Source: Trichomonas vaginalis G3 (taxonomy: Eukaryota; Parabasalia; Trichomonadida; Trichomonadidae). Taken from it: DNA of 64,000 bases. Positions 22,964 through 32,808 of this stretch are shown here, piece by piece; within the stretch, counting starts at the first letter, position 1; each line of letters opens with the position of its first letter. Made by a program: the position numbers and the translations under genes. The stretch spans positions 8,246,001 through 8,310,000 of the forward strand of contig NC_067205.1 in assembly GCF_026262505.1 (NCBI RefSeq), read 5' to 3'. The notes beneath the pieces are model-generated. The model saw nothing but the letters and a program-made list of their open reading frames with translations, searched no databases and was not told the origin of the DNA.

Positions 22964-23542
22964 ATGTCATTTCCGAAAAATAGAAGCGTAAGTGTTTCAA
23001 AAGGTTTAATGGCGGTGGCAGATGTGAAGTTAAATTCACCAACTCAAACAAACAGTCAAAGTGTTATTGTCAATGTCAAAGACAGAGATGTTGAAGTGGG
23101 GAAACCATACGAAGACGAAGATGGTATAACAATTGTTCCTGTAAAAGAACCAACATATCCTGAAGTTAACAGAGACTTAAGTTCTGTTGCAGATATTCGA
23201 AACGACTACCAACAACTGAAAGACAAACTTCAAACTCAGGAGAAGATTTGTCAAGCTTTAGGTATAATGTTAAACTTGGTCGAACACAACCCTGTAAAAG
23301 TGAACTCATATGTCATTGCACCTCATGAAGTTTTGAAAGAACTATTGAAACTTTTGACAGAGGCAGACGATATAAACATCAAAGAAATAGAACCCGACAT
23401 TAGTTGCTGTGGTGTTTCATATAATGTCATTGACAAGATATACGTTATGAAAGGAGGTGAAACGTTGAACTTAAAATATAGTTTCCCAGACGTTATAAAA
23501 ATATTTCACGACCACAACATTTCATTAAAATTTATTTGCTAA
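22964..23542 (+). CDS. Conserved Maverick protein, homologue of 50189-50838
   Basis: A 192-residue protein whose ATG follows a TTTTTATTC leader. The C-terminal half has EPDISCCGVSYNVIDKIYVM, which matches DPEIECCGQTPLFMKIGNIR in the product of 50189-50838. Both share the order: variable N-terminus, helix, CCG motif, beta-rich end. It is therefore a conserved gene in both Mavericks. It lies between the capsid and penton-like genes. Function unknown; the frame looks whole. Confidence 0.55.
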   Translation: MSFPKNRSVSVSKGLMAVADVKLNSPTQTNSQSVIVNVKDRDVEVGKPYEDEDGITIVPVKEPTYPEVNRDLSSVADIRNDYQQLKDKLQTQEKICQALGIMLNLVEHNPVKVNSYVIAPHEVLKELLKLLTEADDINIKEIEPDISCCGVSYNVIDKIYVMKGGETLNLKYSFPDVIKIFHDHNISLKFIC

Positions 23543-23546
23543 GTAA

Positions 23547-24352
23547 ATGGCAGAAAACATAATGGTTTATACTATTACGACTAAAAACCCTGAGTCATAT
23601 AATTCTATAACAACAAACTTACAAAGTCCTCAAGGACGATATTGTAAACTAACCTTAAACACAATGACGACTAAAGCCTGTTTTGCTCTTTTGACACCAG
23701 AAGACTTTATTGTTGTGAATGGTAAAAAATACTCCTTTGAAGATACTTACTCAGATATACCACCAACAGGTTTTGTTGACTTATTTAATACTTTAAGTAC
23801 GGTGTAACATGTGCTGCAACTAGAGCAGGTTTCATTATGTTTGGATGTCCGACTGAGTTTACTATAAACGATATGAGCTATAATACAAAACTTATTTCTG
23901 GTTTTTACTACCAACAGTTTCCTATAACAGGAAAAGGTGTCATACAAGGAATGTCTATTCCATTGACATTAAGCACACCAATCTTATATATTGTTTCAAA
24001 CTTAGGTTCAAAGTGTTATTCGAATGTCGACAGAAACTATTATGACCAAAAGATACTTATGCGTATAAACAATACTTTCTCTGATGGTTTGCCTATTGTT
24101 CATTCGAATGCAAAATTTTCAACCTTAGTGAACTCAAACACTTTGGCAAGTATAACGTTGACATTAGTTGACGCAAACTTTGTTCCTGTAAAACTTTTAT
24201 GTCCTATGTATTTGTCAATGACGGCAGAAAGTTTCGAATTGGAAGATGCAACTGGTGAAAGTATTGTATTACAAGAACAACTTCAACAACAAATAGCTCA
24301 AGAACAACAAATGCAAACAAATGGAACAACAAAGTCAAGAATAAAAAAATAA
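23547..24352 (+). pseudogene. Candidate minor capsid (penton-like) protein of the outer Maverick
   Basis: Beta-rich protein of about 265 codons, broken about once. The C-terminal part (LTLVDANFVPVKLLCPMYLS) matches the end of the protein at 49198-49962 (FRLVDFQGEPVELKAPVRMT). That pattern and size fit the single jelly-roll minor capsid proteins of Mavericks. A glutamine-rich tail follows. It starts 5 bp after the previous gene. Confidence 0.45.
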
Positions 24353-24373
24353 TATTTTTTTATTCTTATAAAA

Positions 24374-26061
24374 ATGTACAGAATAGATGTTTCAGATTTT
24401 TATGACTTCCAAGCATTCAGAAATATGTGTCCATTTCGAAACTATAACAAAGCAGTCGAGAATTTGAAACGTTTAGTCATTTATGTCGACTCTGCCTCAG
24501 AATGTTATGTCATGAAAGAATGGGATGTTGTCTTTAACAAACCAAGAGCAACAATAGTGTCTGAACAAGAATGTAGACAGAAACTTAAGAAAATAAAAGT
24601 TGTACAAGTTGGCATGAAGATGTTAGATGCTTGGGATACCTTATTGTCAAAGTTAGAAGATTTTTCAGTTCGAGGTATAAAGTTCTATACACCTTCTCCA
24701 AACTTCTATTCTATCTTCACTGGATATAAATACGAACAAGTAGAATGGAAAGAAAATATTATAGAAGCTTGGTTAGACCATGTCAAAGAAATTATATGCA
24801 ATGGAAACGAAAGAGTCTATGAGTATATCTTATGTTGGTTTGCAAATATCTTACAACATCCAAGTGCTAAAAATGAAACTGCTCTCATTATAATTGGAAA
24901 ACAAGGAACTGGTAAGAATACTTTCTTTACAGATATTTTGTGCAAACTGTTAGAAGGTTATTCGAATCCGAATATGACAAACTTAGAAAACATCTGTGGC
25001 AAGTTTAACTCCTCAATAGAGAATATGAAACTTATAGTTTGCAATGAACTTCAAAGTATAGATACAACAAAAGTTTTGAACTCAGATGCTTTGAAGAGTC
25101 TTATAACAGACAAAGTTGGAGTTGTTGAAAGAAAGTATAAAGACCAAAGAGTTTGTGAAAATGTTGCAAACTTCATTATGGTTTCAAACAATGCTGTTCC
25201 GATGAAGTTAGAAAGTTCTGACAGAAGATATGTAGTTGTCAGAACATCAGATTCTCATATGCAAGATACAGAATATTTTGACGCTTTGTCAGAAACTTTG
25301 ACATCTGACTTTTACAACCACTTGTTCTCATATTTCATGCATTAGATATTTCTAAGTTCAATCCAAGACAAATTCCACATACCGAAGAGAGACAAACATT
25401 GTTAGAAGCAAACAAGAGTGTATATGAACTGTTCATAGAAGAAAGCGACTTTGAGTGTTTAGATGAAAAGTCTTATATGATGTATAAACAATATTGTCAA
25501 GAGTATGGTTATATGCCAGCGTCTAAACGAACATTCTTGGCAAATGTCAAAAGTCTTTTAGATATGTTCAGAATGGTGTATATACAAAGAAAATTTTTTC
25601 TGAGTAAATTTTAAAAAAAATATTTTTTTATCGATAGAAAAGATGACGAAATATATTTCATAAACAAGTACATGTCAGGACTTAAAGAAGAACTAGACCC
25701 ATTCACATATTTGAATGTTTACTTCTACCATTTTGAAAAGTCTTCATTCAGCAAAGTTTTGGAACATCGAACCAGTTAAGTTTGCTATTGTGACTAAAAA
25801 ATGGTGCGAATTTGAAGACTTAGACATAGAAGGTTTGTTAACAGTCAAAGAAAGTTTTGACAGAAGGTTCTCAAAACCTTAAAGAAGGCAAAGCATACAA
25901 ACTTGTTATACCTTATGAACCAAAGAAGACAGACGACTATGAATATTATGAGTCTAAGTTGTTAGAAGTTCAAGGTAAATTGGGTAAAAAGCTATTGAGT
26001 CTAAGCCAGTGTTTACTCCTAAAGAGGAAGAGAACATTGACATTGACCCAGAAATGTTCTA
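24374..26061 (+). pseudogene. Superfamily 3 (D5/NS1-like) helicase
   Basis: The first 323 codons are continuous and contain the helicase core: Walker A GKQGTGKNTFF, an acidic KLIVCNELQ (Walker B-like), and NFIMVSNNAVPMKLESSDRR (motif C and sensor/arginine finger region). These are hallmarks of SF3 primase-helicases that unwind viral origins. The distal third is broken about three times and ends near 26061. No equivalent was seen in the inner Maverick, so this is a distinguishing gene. The ATG follows a TTTTATTCTTATAAA leader. Confidence 0.8.
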
Positions 26062-26089
26062 AAAATAAAATTTTATTTTTACATGTCAA

Positions 26090-26485
26090 ATTTCTTTTTC
26101 TCTGGAACTGGTTCAGGTTTCTTTCTTCTCTTCTACTTTTTTCTCTTTCTTTTCTTCTTCTTCTTTCTCTGGTGGAGATATGTCAAATTTCTCAGAACCA
26201 TATCTATGTAAAGTTCTTTGTCCTTTAATAGCTCATCTATTCTGTTTTTATTTCATCTTCAAGAACACCGCATGTGTCTTCTTTGCATTCTAAGAACTTT
26301 TGTTGGACTTCATCTTTCCAATCGGCGTCATCTCTGTCAACAAGTCTGTCATTGACAAATTTTAAGACTGCTCTTTGTAATGTTTTATGGTTCTTGTCAT
26401 ATTCCCAGAAACAGAACTTTAGAACAAATTCACCTTTCTTGTTTACGTATGTAAGATTTTTTGGTCGACAGATGTTTTTGCTGTC
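26090..26485 (-). pseudogene. Small K/E-rich protein between helicase and ATPase
   Basis: A minus-strand coding stretch includes LTYVNKKGEFVLKFCFWEYD and a lysine/glutamate-rich C-terminus, broken about once. Both neighbours are on the plus strand. No family was recognised. Confidence 0.35.
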
Positions 26486-26519
26486 AAAAGTTGTCTCGAA
26501 TATAGATAGCGAAATCGCT

Positions 26520-27434
26520 AGACATTTTCTAAAAGATAAAAATTTTAATTTTTCTAAAAATATGTTAGAAAAAAAGTTTGCTGACATTGACAAGAAATTT
26601 GAGAATGTTTTAAACAAGAACAAGAGGAAGTTAGAAAATGCTCAGATAAAGCCTATACATGAAAAGTTCTTTTTGCTCAGAATGGTATAACAGGTCTAAT
26701 TGCACCACCTGGGTCGGGTAAGACTTTCACTTATCTTAAAATGGCTGCACAACAACAAGAACTAGATGAGAAGAACCCATTTATGGAGTTAGTTGTTATT
26801 GTTCGACTTCTGGTCAATTTGACCAAACCGTCAATTCGTTCAAAGATATTATAAAGAAGTCTAAGTTAGTATGTATAAAGGATACTGAGTTGTTAGATTG
26901 GATAAAGAAGTACCAAAGAAGAGTTTTGAAGTACAATGCTATAAATGAGTATATAAATTCTAAGTTTAAAGAACCTAATGAGGAAATGCAGAGAATATTA
27001 GAGAAGAAACACTTCAGAAACAAACAGAAAGAGATAGAATACATTTCGAAGAAATTGCAATCTTACGATTGGAAAGACTTACCCTATAGATGTCTTCTTA
27101 TCTTAGATGATTTGCCTCTCATCCTTTGTTAAAGAACAGAGAACAAGATATATGTCGAATTCTTTAAGAAACTCAGACACTTTAACATTTTCAGTCGTAA
27201 TATGTGTACAGACAGCCAAGAGTTTAAGTAAGGATGTTAAAAGAATACTTACTGAATAATACTTTTCCCGGATTGTCCGAAGACGATTTCATGGAACTTA
27301 TGAAAGAGTCCATGGCAGGTAAGTTTGACAGACATGAACTCTGGGAGAAGTATAAAGTCATACAAGACCCTCATACTTCTTTCAGAATTCATATCTACGC
27401 AAACAAAGTTCAAATTGTAAATGGTCAAGCTTGA
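26520..27434 (+). pseudogene. Packaging ATPase (FtsK/HerA, A32-like) of the outer Maverick
   Basis: It contains Walker A PPGSGKTF and Walker B LLILDDLP. Its C-terminus (LWEKYKVIQDPHTSFRIHIY) matches the end of the intact-looking ATPase at 51262-52149 (IWEAYKSLISPRSYLEIHIM). The family pumps genomes into capsids. It is broken about four times. The start is uncertain. Confidence 0.7.
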
Positions 27435-27450
27435 AAAATAAAGAGTTCAT

Positions 27451-28265
27451 CTACCCTACTTGTTTGAAGTTGTCAAAATACTCTGTTATTTTTTCCTTCA
27501 GTAATGTTAAGTCTTCTTTGAATGTAAGTATTGTACAACCTTTAATATCATAGTGTGTTTGAGGAAGTATGTCTTGAACTATTTGTTTCACATCTTCATT
27601 TGGGGTCATTGAAATCGGTAAGTTTTCGCGATAGAACCAATTTCTGTCAGATTTGTAAATCTTAGCAAGGTCGTAAAAGCTTTTGTTGTTTCTTCTGACT
27701 AAATGCAACATAACCATGTCACTGTCTTCCATATCTTCAGTATAAATCATATACTTATAGTTCTTTTCCTTTTGGTACTGAACGTGGTATTCTTTTCTGA
27801 ATGCTTTTGTCTTTTGCTTCAATGACTTCATCTTTTGCTTGAAGTTTCTTTTCCATCTCTTCACGTTCTGCTTTATATAGTTCATCTAACATCATGAAAA
27901 TATAACAAGCATAACGAGGTGAAGCCCACATTGCTACAGCATTTACTAAAAGTCTATGAATATAATAACCTTTCAAACCAGGTGCCAAATTCTTGCGATT
28001 TTCGTACGGAATCTCTTCCCCCAGTTTTCCGAGGGAAGCAATCATATGAGGAAATTCTTCTAAAAGTTCTTTTGTCTGTTGGTTTTCAAACCAATGATAT
28101 GCTTGCTTTGTAGAACGAAGAGCATTCATTATACTTTGCATTTGGTACATATCGTCTTTGACCGAACGAATGAGACGTAACTGTTTGTTATACTGTATGT
28201 ACTCGTATTCTTCATTTATAGCTTCATGGACTATAACTGTTGTTGTGTTCTCTGATGTTGAAATT
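27451..28265 (-). pseudogene. KilA-N domain protein of the outer Maverick (copy A)
   Basis: A close relative of 42105-42928. A KilA-N DNA-binding domain (GYYIHRLLVNAVAMWASPRY) is followed by a coiled coil (EEMEKKLQAKDEVIEAKDKS) and a C-terminal MSV199/DUF3627-like part (MVMLHLVRRNNKSFYDLAKI). It is broken about two times. Its upstream leader (28274-28323) is nearly identical to that of the gene at 43813-44751. Palindromes with TTAGATCTAA follow upstream. A regulatory, DNA-binding role is likely. Confidence 0.7.
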
Positions 28266-28843
28266 ACTGTTTCTTACATACAAAATAAAAATTTTTCTTA
28301 GAAAAAAATTAGCGTTATTTTTCTAACTAATGAAATTCATTATTTTTGTGCTGAATTCAATAAAAATATATTTTAGGGTAGATGGTTAGATCTAACCCGA
28401 TTTCTACCCTCAGCTGCGAAGCGGCGAGACCCAAAGGTCTTGAATTTTCATGAATTTTATATATTAATGTTTTCGTTAAGCCACTTTGTGCCGTCAGTCA
28501 GTTAATGAAATTTACACCAAAAATATATTTTAGGGTAGATGGTTAGATCTAACCCGATTTCTACCCTCATGAATTTTCATGAATTTTCATGAATTTTATA
28601 TATTAATGTTTTCGTTAAGCCACTTTGTGCCGTCAGTCAGTCAGTTTAGGAAAGATTTTAGAAAGTTGTTGGAAAATAAGTCCTGGGAAGAGTATTATAA
28701 GGCGTTTTGTGAAGAATATAGCAACAGTCCGAATTCCGGCGGTTGCTTTTTATACAAAATTCATGAGGGTAGATATCGGGTTAGATCTAACCATCTACCC
28801 TAAACATTATTTTTGCTGAATTCAATAAAAATAAATGGTTCAT
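28266..28843. repeat. Three TTAGATCTAA palindromes and a short direct repeat, non-coding
   Basis: Palindromic units lie at 28374-28411, 28531-28568 and 28765-28802. Each has the core GGTTAGATCTAACC flanked by AGGGTAGA and TCTACCCT arms. The first two point one way and the third the other. Between them an about 100-bp stretch (ATGAATTTTATATATTAATG to GCCGTCAGTCAG) is duplicated at 28450-28500 and 28586-28640. A GC-rich string GCTGCGAAGCGGCGAG follows the first palindrome. No gene was seen. Confidence 0.8.
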
Positions 28844-29509
28844 TTACTCACAATATTTTTGTACAAAACGATCCCAAACTTTTAACTTCTTTTCTGCAGC
28901 TTCTAATGCTATCTTAGCGAGTTCATATTCTCTAAATTCTCTCTTTAAATCTTCTTGTTCCCATTGGTCTAGTTCGTATGGAGAATCTCTATAACCATAA
29001 AATATCTCACGTTCATGTTCTAATTGTTTTTCATGCATTTTTCTAACTTCTTCTTCAAACAAATGTTTTGCATTCTCTACTGTATCTTCGAGTTCTTCTT
29101 CATCTAACTTCTCATGAACTTTCTTGTCTATGGAGTCCATAATATCTTTGACATAAAATGCATACTTTACAGAGCACCATTCAGCAACAAAATGAACGAG
29201 GTCAGGATGTATGTAAATACCTTTGAATTCATTTATAACACCCTTAGTAAGCTCATAAAATGCTTGTTTTGAGGTCGAGCCACTTTTGGCTCCACCGTAT
29301 TCTTTCAACCAAAACTCAAGAATTTCCTGCATTTTAACACTATTGAGAAATCTGTTTAAATGGTTTAACCTTCCCGTTTCTCTTGCCATCTTTGTTGCAT
29401 TAATGTAACTATCCTTGTCTCTACGTAAGACTTCAATACCGTTATAAGTGCCTTTTGTGAATGTTTCGCCATTAGATTTGTTCGTGAACGTTTTTGCTTC
29501 GACTGACAT
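28844..29509 (-). CDS. KilA-N domain protein (copy B), whole
   Basis: A 221-residue protein. The start MSVEAKTF (ATG ending at 29509) is chosen because the shared 5' leader ends there. An upstream in-frame ATG would add six residues. The KilA-N domain spans about residues 20-125: YINATKMARETGR, then GIYIHPDLVHFVAEWCS. A glutamate-rich coiled coil follows. KilA-N proteins are DNA-binding and are common in large DNA viruses and phages. Palindromes flank the gene at 28765-28802 and 29587-29636. The leader matches that of the KilA-N gene at 42105-42928. Confidence 0.85.
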   Translation of the reverse strand: MSVEAKTFTNKSNGETFTKGTYNGIEVLRRDKDSYINATKMARETGRLNHLNRFLNSVKMQEILEFWLKEYGGAKSGSTSKQAFYELTKGVINEFKGIYIHPDLVHFVAEWCSVKYAFYVKDIMDSIDKKVHEKLDEEELEDTVENAKHLFEEEVRKMHEKQLEHEREIFYGYRDSPYELDQWEQEDLKREFREYELAKIALEAAEKKLKVWDRFVQKYCE

Positions 29510-29575
29510 TACTGTTCTTACATACAAAATAAAAAAATAAATAAAAATAAAACTAACTTTATTTTTTCTGTCTTA
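29510..29575 (-). promoter_or_regulatory. Duplicated 5' leader (type 1), also at 42934-42993
   Basis: The sequence before the KilA-N start (TTACATACAAAATAAAAAAA on the plus strand, then ATAAAACTAACTTTATTTTT) is nearly identical to that before the KilA-N gene at 42105-42928, although the proteins differ. It probably holds the promoter. Confidence 0.5.
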
Positions 29576-29586
29576 AGGAAATTCAT

Positions 29587-29636
29587 GAGGGTAGAAATGA
29601 GGGTAGATATCGGGTTAGATCTAACCATCTACCCTA
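29587..29636. repeat. TTAGATCTAA palindrome with an extra arm
   Basis: The core GGGTTAGATCTAACC is flanked by GGGTAGATATC and ATCTACCCT, with a second GGGTAGAAATGA arm on the left. It overlaps the last codons and supplies the stop of the P/Q-rich gene to its right. Confidence 0.8.
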
Positions 29637-29983
29637 AACATTATTTTTTGGTCCGGGAACAACTTTCTCTCAATTGGAGCTGTAGCATACTCTTTGCGTA
29701 AGCGGTTCAGACCTTCTTCGAAGTCTTGGTCTCTCTTCGATTGAGATTGGAATTGGAATTGCTGGGGTGGAGCTTGCTGGAACAACCAAGGGTTGGGGAA
29801 GTAAGGCATAGGCTGAGGAGGGTAGTTCGGGAAGCCTTGTGGTGGGTAGTAACCTTGAGGTGGAAATTGGTAGTAATTCGGAGGTACTTGCTGGAACTGA
29901 GGTTGCTGAGGAGACTGTTGTGGTTCTGCAGCTTTCGGTTCTTCTGGCTTTGGAAGGCATTCAGGAAGAGGAACGTCAGTCAT
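29621..29983 (-). CDS. P/Q/Y-rich protein of the outer Maverick
   Basis: A 120-residue frame, whole, starts at MTDVPLPEC. Residues 15-85 are rich in P, Q, Y and F (YYQFPPQGYYPPQGFPNYPP), an intrinsically disordered, sticker-like sequence. The C-terminal 35 residues are charged (FEEGLNRLRKEYATAPIERK). The stop codon lies in the palindrome at 29587-29636, so the 3' end has probably been joined to that repeat. No family recognised. Confidence 0.55.
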   Translation of the reverse strand: MTDVPLPECLPKPEEPKAAEPQQSPQQPQFQQVPPNYYQFPPQGYYPPQGFPNYPPQPMPYFPNPWLFQQAPPQQFQFQSQSKRDQDFEEGLNRLRKEYATAPIERKLFPDQKIMFRVDG

Positions 29984-30142
29984 CCGTTTGTGTCCTGTCG
30001 GAAGGAAAAACTTTTTCTGTCGGAAGGAAAAACATTTTCTGAAGTTCGACCACAAAGTTCTCAATTTTCGAAAATTTGAATGGTTTACGGACGGACAACT
30101 GGAAGAGTTCTTCCTGTTGTCGGGAAAAAATTTTCCTGTCGG
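29984..30142. promoter_or_regulatory. Divergent promoter region with CTGTCGGAAGGAAAAAC repeats
   Basis: Between two divergent genes, CTGTCGGAAGGAAAAAC occurs twice in direct orientation (near 29995 and 30018), and a related CCTGTCGGATGGAAGAAC lies at the start of the plus-strand gene. A related TTGTCGGGAAAAA lies near 30118. The repetition at a divergent start suggests a shared regulatory site. Confidence 0.4.
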
Positions 30143-30517
30143 ATGGAAGAACTTGGAATGCAAGAAAGACTTGACGAGGCAATTTACCTCATTGAACTTA
30201 ACGACTGCGTAAAAGACTTCCTCAGGCAGAATGTAAAAGGCAAGCTTGTTAACGGTTGGATAACGGGAAGGGCTGCCTTGAATCTCGAGATTTCGACTGG
30301 AATTCCAATTGAGGTACCAGAAGGCACTCCTTTCGACGGCATAAATGACGCCAAAAGAGAAGCTCTTGTTAAGTTCCTAAACAAACGTCCTTGGATACTA
30401 CTTCCAAACAAGGAGAACCCCCTACCCCATATGAAATTGGCAATTCAGTCTCTCCTTCACTTCTCTGGTCAACCATTCTTTATAACTACAGAAGGCGACA
30501 TTCAGCCAGTTCAGTAA
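30143..30517 (+). CDS. Unrecognised 124-residue protein of the outer Maverick
   Basis: A whole frame from MEELGMQERLDEAIYL to the stop at 30517. It is compact, with mixed helix and strand, and contains the phrase GIPIEVPEGTPFDGINDAKR. Base composition is noticeably less AT-rich than its neighbours (CTTGGATACTACTTCC-type codons), which may indicate a separate origin. It has no recognised domain. It is isolated between two minus-strand genes. Confidence 0.5.
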   Translation: MEELGMQERLDEAIYLIELNDCVKDFLRQNVKGKLVNGWITGRAALNLEISTGIPIEVPEGTPFDGINDAKREALVKFLNKRPWILLPNKENPLPHMKLAIQSLLHFSGQPFFITTEGDIQPVQ

Positions 30518-30642
30518 ACATCTCATTTTAACTCACTTTTTTTATGTTTTTTGTGAAAGTGTCAAAAATAAATTGTTTTCATGAGTTTTCTACGATGTTA
30601 GAAAAAATGTTATTTTCTAATATCTTCACATTCAATACTTTT

Positions 30643-31480
30643 TCAGCACTTTTCCGTAGTTATATATGAAAGACAATTCGAGATAAAAGTCATAGTACAA
30701 TGGAATAATATGTTGCACACCATTTGTGTGAACCAAACTTGAAAGTCAGAGAAACTGTTACTAGGTGGTTCGTAGAATTTAGAAGCAAAGTCATAAAAGT
30801 CCTTACCAATACATAGAAAACTATTGTTGCTTGAACTGAAACTTGCATGACACATAACATTTTGAGGGTCAAACACGTTTCTATAAACTGTCAAATCTGC
30901 TGGTGGAAGTATAAAATTAAATGGACCATCTGGTGGTAATGTTCGTCTGGTTTAGTAACCGAAGAAATTGTGCCCAAGAACGTTTTTACTTCCAAAATAA
31001 AACTCTGTATCTCTTGGAGGGTTAATTTCAATCTTTTGAAATGAAACGGTGGAGTTCATCTTGTCATATTCTAGTTTCAGATAGTATGTTCCATTAGTAA
31101 AGAGTCGTATTTTTCTTGAAATTCCCAATAATATTTGTTCATTTGAGTTTGAAAGTCATCTAGAGTTTTCTCAAGACTTTCGTCTGAACGAACTGTAAAG
31201 ATTCTCATTTCGTCAAATTTGTCTATTAGACCATCAGGACCTTTATACTGCCCATGAAAATATACTGCGAACATAAATGCTTAGTTCTATTGAAAACAAA
31301 ACTCTTCTAAATCCTATTGCCTTTGCATCTGAAGGACTTTGAAGCCAACAAATTGGATAGTCAAACCTGTATGCTCGGGATGAAATTTCTTCATCTGAAA
31401 TAGTCCTACCAGCATTTGTAAAGATATATCTAACGGTTTTGTATCTGCTACTTTTTGTTCTTTGTTTTTTCAACCTGAAG
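30643..31480 (-). pseudogene. Unrecognised gene of the outer Maverick
   Basis: Minus-strand coding stretches with consistent composition include YIFTNAGRTISDEE, GQYKGPDGLIDKFDEMRIFT and FDPQNVMCHASFSSS. They are broken roughly four times. The beta-rich, low-complexity-free character suggests a structural protein, but no family was recognised. Confidence 0.35.
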
Positions 31481-31483
31481 CAT

Positions 31484-32092
31484 TTAATATATGTAAAAAT
31501 ATATTGTTTTAAAATGGTATGCCATAAGCTTCTTGAATTTGTTAAGAAGTATTTGAACGTATTTTCCATCTGTATCTCTAGTGTTTACATAAGCATAGCC
31601 CGCCTTAGTAAAATATACTTGTAATTTCCTATAGTTTACGCCGGTATAAAAGTAGAAAGAGTCTTGTTCTTCGCTATAGTAGTAAAACTTAAACGTATGC
31701 TTGCCATAGTCTGTAATTTCAATTGTTTCATCTTCTAGTTCGTCGACAAATTCGAATACAATATCTCCAAATTTGCCTTTGTTCTTATTGTTTTCAGAAC
31801 GAGTGACCCAACGTAAGTTTTCAAGTCTATTGTCGTTTCTTATATGGTTTATATGGTCTACAAAAAGTAAATTGTTAGGATTCAGTATAAAATGAGTTGC
31901 AATGACAACATGTTTAAGATAGTGTTTTCCACCCATCTTCATAATAGCATATCCGTCATTTCGCTCCCATTCGCTTAAAACTCTTTTTGTCTTTTTGTTT
32001 CTGACTTCAAATGACTCACAACAGTGAATTTCATATTTCTCATCTAACAAACAAGTTTCCCAACGGTCTTCTCCAACAAACTCAGCGTACAT
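31484..32092 (-). CDS. NUMOD4/HNH-type homing-like endonuclease
   Basis: A 202-residue frame. Residues 1-50 resemble a NUMOD4 domain (W-x-x-C, then FEVRNKKTKRVLSEW). Residues 60-105 have the HNH core LLFVDHINHIRNDNRLENLRWV followed by SENNKNKG. The last 85 residues (TIEITDYGKHTFKFYYYSEE) match the freestanding 109-residue protein in the inner Maverick terminal repeats. It is next to the polymerase gene, as often for homing-type nucleases. The C-terminal end is uncertain. Confidence 0.75.
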   Translation of the reverse strand: MYAEFVGEDRWETCLLDEKYEIHCCESFEVRNKKTKRVLSEWERNDGYAIMKMGGKHYLKHVVIATHFILNPNNLLFVDHINHIRNDNRLENLRWVTRSENNKNKGKFGDIVFEFVDELEDETIEITDYGKHTFKFYYYSEEQDSFYFYTGVNYRKLQVYFTKAGYAYVNTRDTDGKYVQILLNKFKKLMAYHFKTIYFYIY

Positions 32093-32134
32093 TTCAAATA
32101 AAATAAAAAAATGTCACTTTTTTGAAAAACGTTT

Positions 32135-32626
32135 TTACTTCATGCAATGTTTTATTTCTGTGCCGTCTTCAAGTATGCCCCAATATTTCCTTTTCGATAT
32201 TACATGAACTTCGGAAAATACCTTATCTAGCTTAAAACAGCCTATCTTTTCACCGACTAAACCCATTTCAATGAGTTTGTTGTATCCTTCTTCGTTCGTC
32301 ATGAGTGCGTCAATGTTCTCATAGTAAACCTTCACTTTGGATTTGACTTCGGAGAAGAATTTGTTGTAGTTGTCAAGGACTGCCTTTGCGAACTGAGGGT
32401 AAGACCAATGTTCGACAATAGGTTTTAATGTGGTTACTAAGCCACTTTGACCTTGAGTGAATTCGTACTTCAAAACAAAAGGAGAAAACCTTTCAACAAA
32501 GTTGTCGACCTTCTCATAATGTTTACTCTTCATCTCTTGAGGTTTCTTAATGGAATATCCCCATGTCGAATTCATAAGCAATTTGAGTGTCATTGCAAGT
32601 TTGGGGTTTGAAGCTTTCCTAATATC
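32135..32626 (-). pseudogene. DNA polymerase B of the outer Maverick, C-terminal part
   Basis: The sequence has a motif B-like LKLLMNSTWGYSIKKP and a motif C-like VYYENIDALMT stretch, followed by a thumb-like C-terminus. It ends abruptly at the target duplication of the inner Maverick. The N-terminal part of the same gene lies on the other side, from 54459. It belongs to a different polymerase branch from that at 37339-40323. Confidence 0.65.
32622..32626 (+). repeat. Target-site duplication ATATC, left
   Basis: ATATC immediately precedes the terminus AGTTAGTATACATATC. The same ATATC immediately follows the inverted terminus at 54453. Five to six bp duplications are the norm for Maverick insertion. 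Confidence 0.9.
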
Positions 32627-32808
32627 AGTTAGTATACATATCATGGGTACTGAGGCACTGCGCGCCTCCTTACCCATTATATGTGAATTTGACACTTTAC
32701 AAAACCGTTAACGTATATTTTACAACACAAACGACAACACTAACTTAACCTTAAATATTTACAAAGCCGCCAACCACTTCACCTCACTAATGTAAAAAAT
32801 AAACGTTC

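Larger units (their letters stand above)
17011..32626. mobile_element. Outer Maverick (Polinton), left part
   Basis: A virus-like Maverick fossil. Its parts here, left to right, are: a large structural-type protein, a candidate major capsid protein, accessory genes, a penton-like protein, an SF3 helicase, a packaging ATPase, two KilA-N genes, a P/Q-rich protein, an HNH nuclease and the C-terminal part of its polymerase B gene. The element continues at 54454 after the inserted inner Maverick. It has probably twenty or more breaks over both parts. It is clearly older than the inner element. Confidence 0.8.

Noticed and set aside
28374-28802. TTAGATCTAA palindromes as rho-independent terminators
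   Set aside because: This is eukaryotic DNA, the units lack a following U tract in a consistent direction, and several lie upstream of genes.
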